Source: Henckelia pumila (lineage: Eukaryota > Streptophyta > Magnoliopsida > Lamiales > Gesneriaceae). From it: a stretch of DNA of 64,000 nt. Below the pieces are notes generated by a model. The model was not told the DNA's origin, ran no database searches, and worked only from the letters and a program-made list of their open reading frames with translations. A program made the translations under genes and the position numbers. Below are positions 36,204 to 46,404 of this stretch, piece after piece (within the stretch, counting starts at the first letter, position 1; every line of letters begins with the position of its first letter). The DNA is taken from assembly GCF_033568475.1 (NCBI RefSeq), contig NC_133120.1:171151991-171215990 (forward strand), read 5' to 3'.

Positions 36204-36743
36204 ATTGATCCCCCTCTCAACATTGGGGAACCCGGAAAAAGAGTCTGAGACTCCATTCCGTTTGAACATGCTGACGTCTCTGCTGGCCAAGATCCAGAAT
36301 CCACCGTCCTCCTGCATCCGGGGTCTTTGTATCGAACCTATTGTCTTCGCCTTGCTTTACTTCAAGGCTCGGATGCCTACCCCCTCAAACCTGACACGGG
36401 AAAGGAGAATAGTACAGCCCTCTAGCACCCGGGACTACCCAACTCTGACTCTATAACCGATAGCACGAGGGAGTAGAATAGTCTGCAAGAATAGAATGCA
36501 ATTCCCCCTTCATCTTAAGTAGGGGGCTTAGCCTGCCCCCTCGCCCGCCTACCAATCAAAGAGGCTGAGAGTAAGCGTAAGCTCACCCGTAAGCTCTTCG
36601 AGCACCGGGCTAAGGGGCGGTTGAGCAACTCAAGCAAAGGACTGAAAATCCTTGTGTCAGTGGTTCGAATCCACTTCTAAGCGGGCGAAGGGTCCAAAGG
36701 ACACGTAGCCGGGAGCAAGCCGGATTTAAAAATGAAAGTGAAT
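36204..36743. other. Organelle-like DNA insert in element B, about 540 bp
   Basis: This segment is absent at the matching position of element A (after the first few gag codons) and has a distinct, more GC-balanced composition. It contains a tRNA-Phe-like sequence (36609-36683) and a CCCCCT/AGGGGG hairpin near 36510-36542. No long target duplication is seen; the junctions share only AGTGGA/AGTGAA-like microhomology. This fits capture of filler DNA during break repair. Mitochondrial origin is my best guess from the tRNA and general character, not from a search. Confidence 0.6.
36609..36683 (+). tRNA. tRNA-Phe(GAA)-like sequence, 5' half degenerate
   Basis: The anticodon arm is perfect: stem AAGGA/TCCTT (36637-36641, 36649-36653), loop CTGAAAA, anticodon GAA at 36644-36646. 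The variable loop is GTGTC. The T arm is perfect: AGTGG-TTCGAAT-CCACT (36659-36675), followed by TCTAAGC as 3' acceptor strand. The 5' side (GCTAAGG, then a TTGAG-CAA-CTCAA hairpin instead of a normal D arm) does not pair with the acceptor strand, and no CCA is encoded. It resembles a plant mitochondrial trnF. I regard it as a non-functional fragment inside the organelle-like insert. Confidence 0.6.
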
Positions 36744-38517
36744 AACGCGAATTCATCGTATGAAATACTGAAAAGAAACAGACAAATATCAGTGATTGTT
36801 TAAGCAATTTACTAAGACATAAAATAGGCGAAATTTATTCTATGAATCTCACTCCCACTATTTTAACGATTTCACTACCCTCTAGTGAAAACGGGAAACT
36901 GTTTTCCTTAGTGAGAACATGGAGTCCAATTGACAAACTTATGGTCCCGAATAATATCAGCCAACCATAATTTTCAAATGGTAGAGCCCAATTGCTTCCA
37001 AAGCAACCTCCATGTTTTTACCTCATGTCCAATAAGGGCCCAATAATATGACGCCGTTTATTGTGACATGTCAAGATGACCCATCAATATTAAGTTGTGA
37101 TGGACGGTCGCCATGTGGATCCCCCAATAATATAAGCCGATCCCATGGGAGTTCCACCCAACTTACAACATGTGTCGATCCAATGTACAGCTTTCCGACG
37201 AACGGGCCCCCCCAATAATATGAGCCGGACCGTATCCGCGGGTAGCATCTCATACATTGATCGTTGATAGAAGGTAGGAACATTTAAACAAATTTAAATT
37301 TCCTTTATTTATCTTGATATCAATTTTAAATCATATTTAAATGAGGGATTTTTAATTATAAAAATTTGTCTCATCATTTTTTAAAATTTTGTATGCTTGT
37401 CGGATTCACACAATTATGTCTAAAACATGCATACAACTATAATATCACATATTATATAGGATGATCGATTCCATTTCTAATCGACCCGTGGTTGCCAATC
37501 ACGAGTCTTAGTCCAATCCTAGGTAATATGCAGTATGCAATGCAATCCTATTACATTTGCTTCCAATTTACATTTCTTCTGTCTTTATTGTCTGCTGGGC
37601 CCACCTCCATCTTCATATCTTGATCTCCCACTAAATCTAATGTATTTACAATAAATAACAATGACAAGTAGGGGATACATTTTTAAGGGGTGGGAACGGG
37701 CCATAAACCAAGCCCACTTTTATTACATATGACATTCATATTGGGCCATAAACCAGACCCATTAATAAAACCAACAACAATAAAACAAATGTAAATTCCT
37801 AACATACACCTACAAAATTGGTCATGGCAATCGATCATCCTTATCCAATAACATTTAATTCAAAATTAATTTATTGGATAACATGCAATGACAATTTAAA
37901 TTTAAAAAAGATAAAATCATATCTCATACATAAAATCTTATTTTACATATAAAATCATATTTTATCTTTTTATCAAATAAAATCATATTTTATCTATAAA
38001 ATCCAATTTTATACATAAAATCATATTTTACTCAATATATCCATAAGATCATATCTTATCATCAATTGTACCAAAAATTAATTAATTTCAAAATTCAATT
38101 AAAGGATAAAATATTAAAATTTTCCAAAAATTCAAATTTATCCAAAAATCAATTTTAAAATTTTCGGACTCGAACAATTCGATCCGACACCTCGTGGACC
38201 AATCAAAACAATTTTCGATCGGACCAAAAATAGAATTTTAACATATTAAAATTTAATTTAAAAAATTAAAATAATTTTTTCCGCGGGCCGCCCGGGACGT
38301 TCCCGGGCCGGGCAGTGCCGTGCGCCGCCCTGTGCAGCGCCCAGCGCTGTGCAGGGCAGCGACCATCGCTGCCCCTCCCGGGCAGCGATCCAATCGCTGC
38401 CAGGGTTTTTGCCCGAAAAAAAATTTTTATTTTTAAAATATTTATTTTGTTTCAAAAACCGAGGCCTAAAAATTTTTGTACAATCGATTAATTTAATCGC
38501 TTGATCTGAGCAACCTG
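36744..38517 (-). other. Untranslated leader of element B
   Basis: Homologous to A's leader in reverse orientation, including the CATATTATTGGG-like repeats (around 36950-37225) and the AT repeats (37910-38060). The GC-rich hairpin block (38281-38407) is about 90 bp shorter than in A, with roughly two hairpins left (near 38355-38400). Confidence 0.7.
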
Positions 38518-38529
38518 GCTCTGATACCA
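38518..38529 (-). other. Primer-binding site of element B
   Basis: GCTCTGATACCA, the reverse complement of TGGTATCAGAGC, one base inside the 5' LTR. It is identical to the PBS of element A. Confidence 0.92.
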
Positions 38530-38530
38530 C

Positions 38531-40379
38531 TGTTGGAAAACGCGGAGTTCAGATCAATTATGATTGATACCCGGTGCAGCGGAAGTTTAAAATTTTTGTA
38601 TGGAACGATTCCATAATGGGTATCAACCTTACGATTAAATTGTGTGTGTAAAAATCAAATAACAATTATAAAATTTTTACCTTTAATCTCGAATCGAGAT
38701 TTTGGACACCAACAGATTTCTCTGCACTTGTTGTATATCCCTGGAACTGATGGACGAACTGTTCTTCAATCAGGTCCACGAACAGAGATTTAATCCTTCT
38801 GATAGATTGCACTAGAAAATCTATCAGAAGTTTTCTACGAAGAGATTAACGAATTTGATCCGTTAAACCAGACTGTAATTCAAAATCACAGGCTGGATTT
38901 TTCTCGAGTAGAGGGAGAGAGGGGGGACGGACACCTTTAAAAAATAGACTAGGGTTTTTGAAAAATCCTTGTGACCTGTTGTGTGTAATTTTTGTACTGC
39001 AATAACTTATTTATAATGCAGGCCACTAACAGCTTAGGGCCCATTAGTCATAAGTTCAAGCCCGACAAGCAAAGCCCGCATGTTCAGAAATTAATATAAA
39101 ATTCATCGTGACTCCGATTGATAAACCGATTTCACCAATGTGCACAGAAACCATTTCTGCACCTTTTAAAGTCAAGATAAATTTTTCTGAATCCGAATTC
39201 AGTGATTTCCAAAAATGGCCATCCCTATGTCATTTTAGGAAATCTTACTCCTCTACTCTTAAATAAGAAGTCCAACTTCTTCGTTCATTAAATTTAACTC
39301 TTTAAATTTAACTATCTCAACGGGGATTAAAAATCCATTACACTGTGTGACCCTCAATGGTTCAGGGATACAGCTAGCCGTGGGCTCACAACTCCTTGTG
39401 ACTCGGAACAACAATTTCCGACTTGCCCATCGAATCATGGTATGAGCGCCTAGCAACATCGCCCCATGATTCCCTAGGTATCACTGATAATGCCTACAAG
39501 AACCAGTAGATTTTGGTTAGCGTACAGTACGGTCCCTTCATCCATATATCCCGATCGAATCAACAACCATTGGTATATCGAGAGTCGCTCGAGATTCGAT
39601 AACTATGCAATGCATCTTGAAGATCAAATAGTGACATCGCATGTGCTACTAAGAAACCATTTCTTAAATCACATCATGTACTCTGGCCAGAGATTCGTCA
39701 CACTAATATCTCCTCAGATCGCATAGGATATCCACACTCGCAAGTATGTGGTGAATCCTTGACAACAAAGCATCGACTCCTATATGTGTTGCAACTGTAC
39801 CCAATCCCGACACCTGATGACCCCAATAGAGTCGGTAAACGAGTCAAAGCACAGTACTAGCATATAGAGTCTCAATGATGTCTCAAGTAGTAAGGACTAA
39901 TGGTGTACAACCAAAACCGCGGACTATATCCACTCGATAAGTGATAACCACTTGGAAAGTCCGGATAGGGTAGTTCGATCATTCATCATATGAATATCCA
40001 TTTGCATGCTTCGAACATCTCTATGTTTCTTACCAATGAAACGTGGTACTCTGCATCGCAAATGCTAGTCTCAAACTCGAGCGATCCTTATCCTTATTAT
40101 CGGACGGCTCAATCGACTAGGAACAGTTTAGAATATACAGTGACTATAAGATGTGTTTCATGATAGACATCTCCATGTTCTACCACATCTTACATACACT
40201 ATAGTATATTCAAGGTCTTTATCAAAACAACAATAGTATATCACAATATCACAATATGAAGAAAGACAAAGTCATTGCCATTAATAAAAGTGTAAATTAT
40301 ATTAAACAAAAGATTGTTTATACAAAGAGTCATCAAAGCCCTTAGCCACAAGTTGGCTCACCGGGCACCCACTCTTTCA
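38531..40379 (-). repeat. 5' LTR of element B
   Basis: A 1849-bp LTR, reverse orientation, ending at the GTTAC target copy. Nearly identical to 30446-32288. Confidence 0.92.
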
Positions 40380-40384
40380 GTTAC

Positions 40385-41643
40385 AACACATATAGGAGTC
40401 GATGCTTTGTTGTCAAGGATTCACCACATACTTGCGAGTGTGGATATCCTATGCGATCTGAGGAGATATTAGTGTGACGAATCTCTGGCCAGAGTACATG
40501 ATGTGATTTAAGAAATGGTTTTTTAGTAGCACATGCGATGTCACTATTTGATCTTCAAGATGCATTGCATAGTTATCGAATCTCGAGCGACTCTCGATAT
40601 ACCAATGGTTGTTGATTCGATCGGGATATATGGATGAAGGGACCGTACTGTACGCTAACCAAAATCTACTGGTTCTTGTAGGCACTATCAGTGATACCTA
40701 GGGAATCATGGGGCGATGTTGCTATGCGCTCATACCATGATTCGATGGGCAAGTCGGAAATTGTTGTTCCGAGTCACAAGGAGTTGTGAGCCCACGGCTA
40801 GCTGTATCCCTGAACCATTGAGGGTCACACAGTGTAATGGTTTTTTAATCCCCGTTGAGATAGTTAAATTTCAAGAGTTAAATTTAATGAACGAAGAAGT
40901 TGGACTTCTTATTTAAGAGTAGAGGAGTAAGATTTCCTAAAATGACATAGGGATGGCCATTTTTGGAAATCACTGAATTCGGATTCAGAAAAATTTATCT
41001 TGACTTTAAAAGGTGCAGAAATGGTTTCTGTGCACATTGGTGAAATCGGTTTATCAATCGGAGTCACGATGAATTTTATATTAATTTCTGAACATGCGGG
41101 CTTTGCTTGTCGGGCTTGAACTTATGACTAATGGGCCCTAAGCTGTTAGTGGCCTACATTATAAATAAGTTATTGCAGTACAGAAATTACACACAACAGG
41201 TCACAAGGATTTTTCGAAAACCCTAGTTTATTTTAAAGGTGGCCGTCCCCCCCCTCTCCCTCTACTCGAGAAAAATCCAGCCTGTGATTTTGAATTACAG
41301 TCTGGTTTAACGGATCAAATTCGTTAATCTCTTCGTAGAAAACTTCTGATAGATTTTCTAGTGCAATCTATCAGAGGGATTAAATATCCGTTCGTGGACC
41401 TGATTGAAGAACAGTTCGTCCATCAGTTCCAGGGATATACAACAAGAGCAGAGAAATCTATTGGTGTCCAAAATCTCGATTCGAGATTAAAGGTAAAAAT
41501 TTTATAATTTTTATTTAATTTTTACACACACAATTTAATCGTAAGGTTGATACCCATTATGGAATCGTTCCATACAAAAATTTTTAAACTTCCGCTGCAC
41601 CGGGTATCAATCATAATTGATCTGATCGCCGCGTTCTACAACA
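40385..41643 (+). repeat. 3' LTR of element A, second part
   Basis: The remaining 1259 bp of the split LTR, from AACACATATAGG to the CA end. With 29857-30445 it totals 1848 bp, the same as the 5' LTR. The segment is preceded by the second GTTAC target copy (40380-40384). Confidence 0.9.
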
Positions 41644-41696
41644 CGCAAGATATTCTAAGAGAGAGTTGTTAGACTTATCAGTTGCTTGGAGATCCC

Positions 41697-43460
41697 CTAA
41701 AAATTGGATTGAACTGATTTGTGGAAATTTTGAAAAAATCCATTCAAGTTGTCAACTTTCGTTTCCAAAGACTGATGAGACTGTTGCAGTTGACTGGAAT
41801 CCAGTAATACTTTGTCCAGTAGTGCGAGTTTTTCTTGAAGTTTGATCAGTTCTGCTCTCATGGACTGTCTCAGAAAAGAAACGTTGCTGGTAGTTTCTTG
41901 TTGATTTTCTTTGAGAGTAATGACAGTCTTGGACAAGGTATAGACTGAAGTTTCCATCTGAGAAAGCAACTCAAAACAATCATCTTCTTGATCTGATTTT
42001 GAGGATGACATATCTTTTCCACTGGAGGAAAGATCAGTGTGTAGAAATTCTGTTTTCTGTCCTTTAGAAGGAGATAAGTGTGCAGAGAAGGTCATCTCAA
42101 TTTTCTCATTTCCCTTGTGTTGTAGTGATGAAGATTCAGGAACAAAGTGAACAATCATTGCAAGAGTTGGAGAGGGAGTCTCTGTCTCAATTGCAGTATC
42201 ATCATGAGTTAGATTTTTGCTATTCTGAGGAGGTGTTGTCGTTTCAGTTGATGGTTCTTGGAACTGGTCATCAATGATAAGAGAAGGTATGTCTGGAAAG
42301 ACAACATTTGCACTGGACTGTTGAAGTACTTCCTCCTGAGTGAAGCTTGAAAGAATCGGAATGTCAAGAATGGAGATTGAAGGCTCCAGAGACTCTGATT
42401 CTTTCGTGGAGTCTGCAATTGCTGGCTCAGTAGAGATATGATGAGGTAAATCTTCCATTAGAGTAATTTCTGGTCCTGCAGATTCCATATGAGATACAGT
42501 TAGTGTCTCATCTTCATTTACATTAATTGGAGGAGGTGGTGCTTCCAGAAGGAGAGGTTGAGGTTCTTCGAGTTCTTCTTGTTGAGTGATTGAAGGATCA
42601 ACTTCTTCCATGGATGGTTTTGTCAAGATAGGAGTTTGTTGATCTCCATCTTCAATGTGAGAGATCACTTCATCAACGTTCATTAATTGTAGTTCAGGTA
42701 GAGCAGTTTCAATTTTTGAAGTGTGAAGTTGCTGCTCAATGGATGTGTCTGTTGTATTTTGAGCAACTGAAGCTTCTTTTTGAAGCCCTTCGAATGCTTG
42801 ATCAACTGAATGATTGGACGATTCACTGGTGGTATGACCCTTCTTGCTCTTCTTGTGTTTGGATCTAGACTTGGAGTGAGATTTGTGTTTCTTCCAAACA
42901 AATGGTTCTGGAATCTCCAAAGTGTTAGTTAGTAGTTTCCCAAAATTTAACACCCATTTGAATATTGATGAGGTCAAGTTGAAGTTGAGAGAAAATAGAG
43001 TGATCTTCATAATAATTTCTGGCAAAAAGATCATAATTTACGTGAAATTCCGCAACAATTTGACTAAGTTTCTTGATTCGCATGAGATCATAGAAGTACT
43101 TTTGTCTTGCTAAGGATTCTTGAATGTCATCAGTCTTGATGATTCTCAACACAATTTCTTCTAGTTTGACGAACTTATGCAGGGCATTCTTCTTTGTCAG
43201 ATGTCTATCCAGAGTAGAAGTCCTGTATTTATGCCAAGTGTCAAATATATCAGCAGTATGTTTTTCAGCATATTCAAGTACTTCGTCCATGGTGAGATCT
43301 ATCTGCAATTGAATTGCACTTGAAGCTCTGTTAGGATCTGAAGATGAGGCAATTTGAGAGCTTCCTATTGCCAAATCTAGTCCTGAGTGAGTATATTCAA
43401 CTATCTGTTTGGATGAAAGATCTCCTGGAGGTCTAGCAGGAGGTTCGAATACCTTAGACC
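41697..43460 (-). pseudogene. Env-like ORF of the Sirevirus-type element, C-terminal half, frameshifted
   Basis: Two overlapping minus-strand frames (about 43460-42925 and 43034-41697) together code roughly 580 residues, joined by a frameshift near 42940. First comes a helical segment (MDEVLEYAEKHTADIFDTWH) of a kind I recall from plant retroelement-derived hypothetical proteins. Then a Lys/Ser/His-rich basic patch (WKKHKSHSKSRSKHKKSKKG), a long acidic Ser/Thr/Pro/Glu-rich part, and a C-terminal coiled coil (QMETSVYTLSKTVITLKENQ onward) ending SVQSNF. No signal peptide, membrane segment or cysteine pattern of a true envelope is seen, so 'env-like' refers to position only. The frame is open a little upstream of the ATG at 43374, to a 20-bp tandem duplication (43443-43482) where the element breaks off. 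Confidence 0.6.
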
Positions 43461-43485
43461 AGGTTCAAATACCTTAGACCAGATC

Positions 43486-46390
43486 AACACTAAGTTTTCC
43501 AGCTTAGCACCTACCTGAGTTGGTCCAAGTCAGCTTTCGCTGCGCACATTGATGTTTACTGATATCTATATCATCAAAGATATGGCTAACTCTTATTGCA
43601 AAATAAATTTGCAAACTCCTATTTATTCCCGTATGATTGTAGCCTAGGAGAATTTTCTAATCATTGTTCCCATGAAACTGTAAGAGTTTTCAATTCGCCA
43701 CCAAAACTCCTAAAATATCTAATGTCTGACTTAGCTCGACAACCTTAAATCCTAGCTCGCAACTACATTCAATAAATACCCGCAAAACCAATAAATAATT
43801 TATGTCGACCTTACTTCTAACTTAAAAGCTTCCTAACAACGAAACTATGTTTAATGTCTATTTACCGATTAAACTTAACACATATGATCTAGAACTCGAA
43901 CTCTTAAGAAATTCACCAGTTCAGAAAATTCTTAGCAACTAACACCAACCCTTTCTAAATATGATAGACAAGGGACTATACAATTTTACCTCGATAAACC
44001 TCAAGATATGAGATTGATCTGACCCATACTTCCACATCTAAACTCTACGACATGCCCAAACAATAAAATAAATTATCTATCTCCTCAACAATCTCTTAAG
44101 GATCGACAAAATGAGTTAATTTTATTATACTCCCAAATCATTAATATTACAGAACAATGATACCTTCAAGAACGTCTTAATAACCATTTAAAATTCTAAA
44201 TGCCTATGACACTTATTAGCAGTGCTACGCTTAATGATCATTGACTATGCTCAATCCCTTATTAGTTACTACAACTCTTTACGCTTCTAAGGACGATTAA
44301 AATTTTCTTAAACAATGACTTTAGCTCAGCTAACCTTCAAGTAGAACAAATGGTTCTTCTCAACTTAGGATTGATCGACCCATTTTTATAAATAAACCTG
44401 ATCTAATCCTTGATAAGAAAATATACCCATAAAATCCATTGTTGTTCAATACCAAGGTATTAACCAATAACTCTTACATATCGCCTGAAGACATATCTCA
44501 AATCTCTAGTTCAACCCGATAGCAAGTCTGAAAACCCAAAAATTTCCAAAGTATTATATGTACAACCTGAATTCATAATTCAAGAACTTAGTATACAATT
44601 GGGCACCTCAAAGAGTTTGTAACCTGATCGAAAAGGCTTTCTAATTGATCCTCCAGTACCTTAGTATTTTCCCAATAAATAAATCTATAGCTTGTCTAGA
44701 AAACTACCTGAACATTTTATTCCTCATTCTACTCTCACAGTTGGTGCAATAGCCTTACCGCTTGACATTCCTAAAATCTGAGAATTCAAATGTAAAGTAC
44801 CCAAAAGTCTCTAGGGACAAATTTATTTCCTATCTCGCAACTGTTCACCCATTCGGCTCACCAAAATCATATATTCACTCTTAAAGATCCCGTCTAAAAT
44901 TTGAAACAACATATTCAATTAATTTACTATCTAGCAGTCTACTCACTAGAACTAGTTACAATTGATAGTCACAACTCCTATGATCACAACAATAACTTAG
45001 GATTTTATCTGGTACTAATATTAAATCTCAATGGTCTAAACCCTTACTATGCGGCTACGAGAAAATTTTCTACACAAGAATTTGAAATAATAATTGAAAC
45101 CATAATCCACCCAAGTCCCTGTCTTGGTGGATCATGAAAGGAAACAGACATACATGTAATGCTGCTTAATATGAAATAGAATAATGCAAGCATTACAAAC
45201 AAACGAGCTGAAAAATGAAAATGTAGATAAGTGAAAACAACTCACTCATAATTCAATTCTAGGGATGAGTGAATAATAATGGAGGCTCCATGAATAATAA
45301 ATATGAGCCAACAAGATACAAATCTCGGGATCATTCATCCATGGGTAATGAAATCATGCTCCAAAATTAAAGCACAATTAAGACAGTTAGTGTGACTTCA
45401 GTCGAGAGAAGTACACACAGGTCAATAATCAAGGAAAACAACGGTCTCAAAATAAAATCTGACGTCAGCCACCACATAAGTAGATCACTAAAAATAAAGA
45501 CAAGATGAATCTTACTCACATCAACGTATGGCTCTATAATCGAAGAAAAAAAATTTCAAGAAGTGTGAAATATAAAAAAGATTTTACTAATAGGTTCAAC
45601 CAATGTCAAAGTGACAGAATTCAACGCTGATTAATGTTATACGAATCCATAAATTCTCAAGGGATGAGCAAAGAAGTTTCGGTCACTCAAAAGTATGTGT
45701 CGCAACGGATTTGCGCACAAAAGAAAGAAAAAGGGAATAACGATCGGAATAATAGCTCACAAAATTGAAAGGCTCACAATAACTGACTCACTAATTCCAA
45801 ACTCATATTTGTCCGAATATCGAAAGAAAACTTAAATTATCCCAAGTCTTTATACAAGTTCGATTCGTTAACTTAACTGACAAAACATACATCTATCAAT
45901 TTCTAAGAAAACTAATGATCACTTAGTTGTATCCGACTAAAATCCAATATAAGAAAACAATTTACCATAATAGCACTCAAATAAAATCTCCTAATACGCA
46001 AGTTTGATATTTTCCAACAAACTCCTACAATCTCATCGAAATTACTAACACTACCTAGTAACTCTAACAACATCTACGCTTAAAACTGGAAGGAATATTA
46101 ATACACCAACTCCATTTAACTTGAAACCGCATGCTATAAAAATAAACATTTGAATGGTACACTTTAAACTATTAAAACAAATTTTTAAACAAAAATTAAA
46201 CACTAAACTATGCTTAAATAAATTTAACATCTAGTTTTGAAAATATTCTAAAAAGAATGACATCAAAATATTTAAAGTATTCATTCAAGCATGACTAACA
46301 TATAAAATTCTTTAAAAACTTACAGACTTTGAGGCGAGACTTCTCGAGTTTCTTGCAACCGGCAGTAGGCACAACCTAGACCAGAACAAT
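43486..46390 (-). mobile_element. Non-coding internal region of a large-LTR retroelement
   Basis: AT-rich DNA downstream (in minus orientation) of the PBS at 46402-46391. No ORF of more than about 80 codons and no recognisable gag or pol motif is visible on either strand. It is either a non-autonomous (LARD-like) element or a heavily decayed one. It ends against the Sirevirus remnant at about 43485, and its second LTR is not in the window. Confidence 0.5.
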
Positions 46391-46402
46391 GCTCTGATAC
46401 CA
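46391..46402 (-). other. Primer-binding site of the large-LTR element
   Basis: GCTCTGATACCA, the reverse complement of the initiator tRNA-Met PBS, two bases from the LTR end at 46405. It identifies the block to the right as a 5' LTR in minus orientation. Confidence 0.8.
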
Positions 46403-46404
46403 AC

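Larger units (their letters stand above)
30446..40379 (-). mobile_element. Ty1/copia LTR retrotransposon B (minus strand), nested in the 3' LTR of A
   Basis: A full-length sister copy of element A in opposite orientation, 9934 bp, flanked by GTTAC at 30441-30445 and 40380-40384. Parts in element order: 5' LTR 40379-38531, PBS 38529-38518, leader, gag-pol with two defects, PPT 32304-32289 and 3' LTR 32288-30446. Because it lies within an LTR of A, its insertion is younger than A's. The defects are a 540-bp foreign insert at the start of gag and one nonsense codon in pol. Without the insert it matches A's length. Confidence 0.93.
22218..41643 (+). mobile_element. Ty1/copia LTR retrotransposon A (with element B nested inside)
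   Basis: A complete element bounded by the 5-bp target duplication CGCAA (22213-22217 and 41644-41648), with LTRs starting TG and ending CA. Parts: 5' LTR 22218-24065, PBS 24067-24078, leader, gag-pol ORF 25928-29842, PPT 29841-29856, and a 3' LTR split into 29857-30445 and 40385-41643 by element B. Both LTRs total 1848 bp, and without element B the unit is about 9.5 kb. Intact structure, an open gag-pol and similar LTRs indicate recent insertion. PR-IN-RT-RNase H order makes it Ty1/copia; I do not assign a finer lineage. Confidence 0.93.
20959..43485 (-). mobile_element. Sirevirus-type Ty1/copia remnant (minus strand), 3' portion, split by nested elements
   Basis: In element orientation the surviving parts are the C-terminal half of an env-like ORF (43460-41697), a 3' non-coding stretch (41696-41644 and 22217-21913), a polypurine tract and the 3' LTR (21912-20959). 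A 19.4-kb nested insertion lies between 22217 and 41644. Gag, pol and the 5' LTR are missing, and the element ends abruptly near 43485 at a small 20-bp duplication. The LTR is homologous to the plus-strand LTR at 55019, and the env-like ORF after pol marks the Sirevirus lineage of copia elements. It is the oldest layer of the stack, because everything else in 22218-41643 sits within it. Confidence 0.7.

Noticed and set aside
36609-36683. Functional nuclear tRNA gene
   Set aside because: The acceptor stem does not pair and the D arm is abnormal, so it is kept only as a tRNA-like fragment in an organelle-like insert.
44901-45137. 78-codon ORF in the large-LTR element interior
   Set aside because: No gag or pol motif, AT-rich composition, and opposite in strand to the element.
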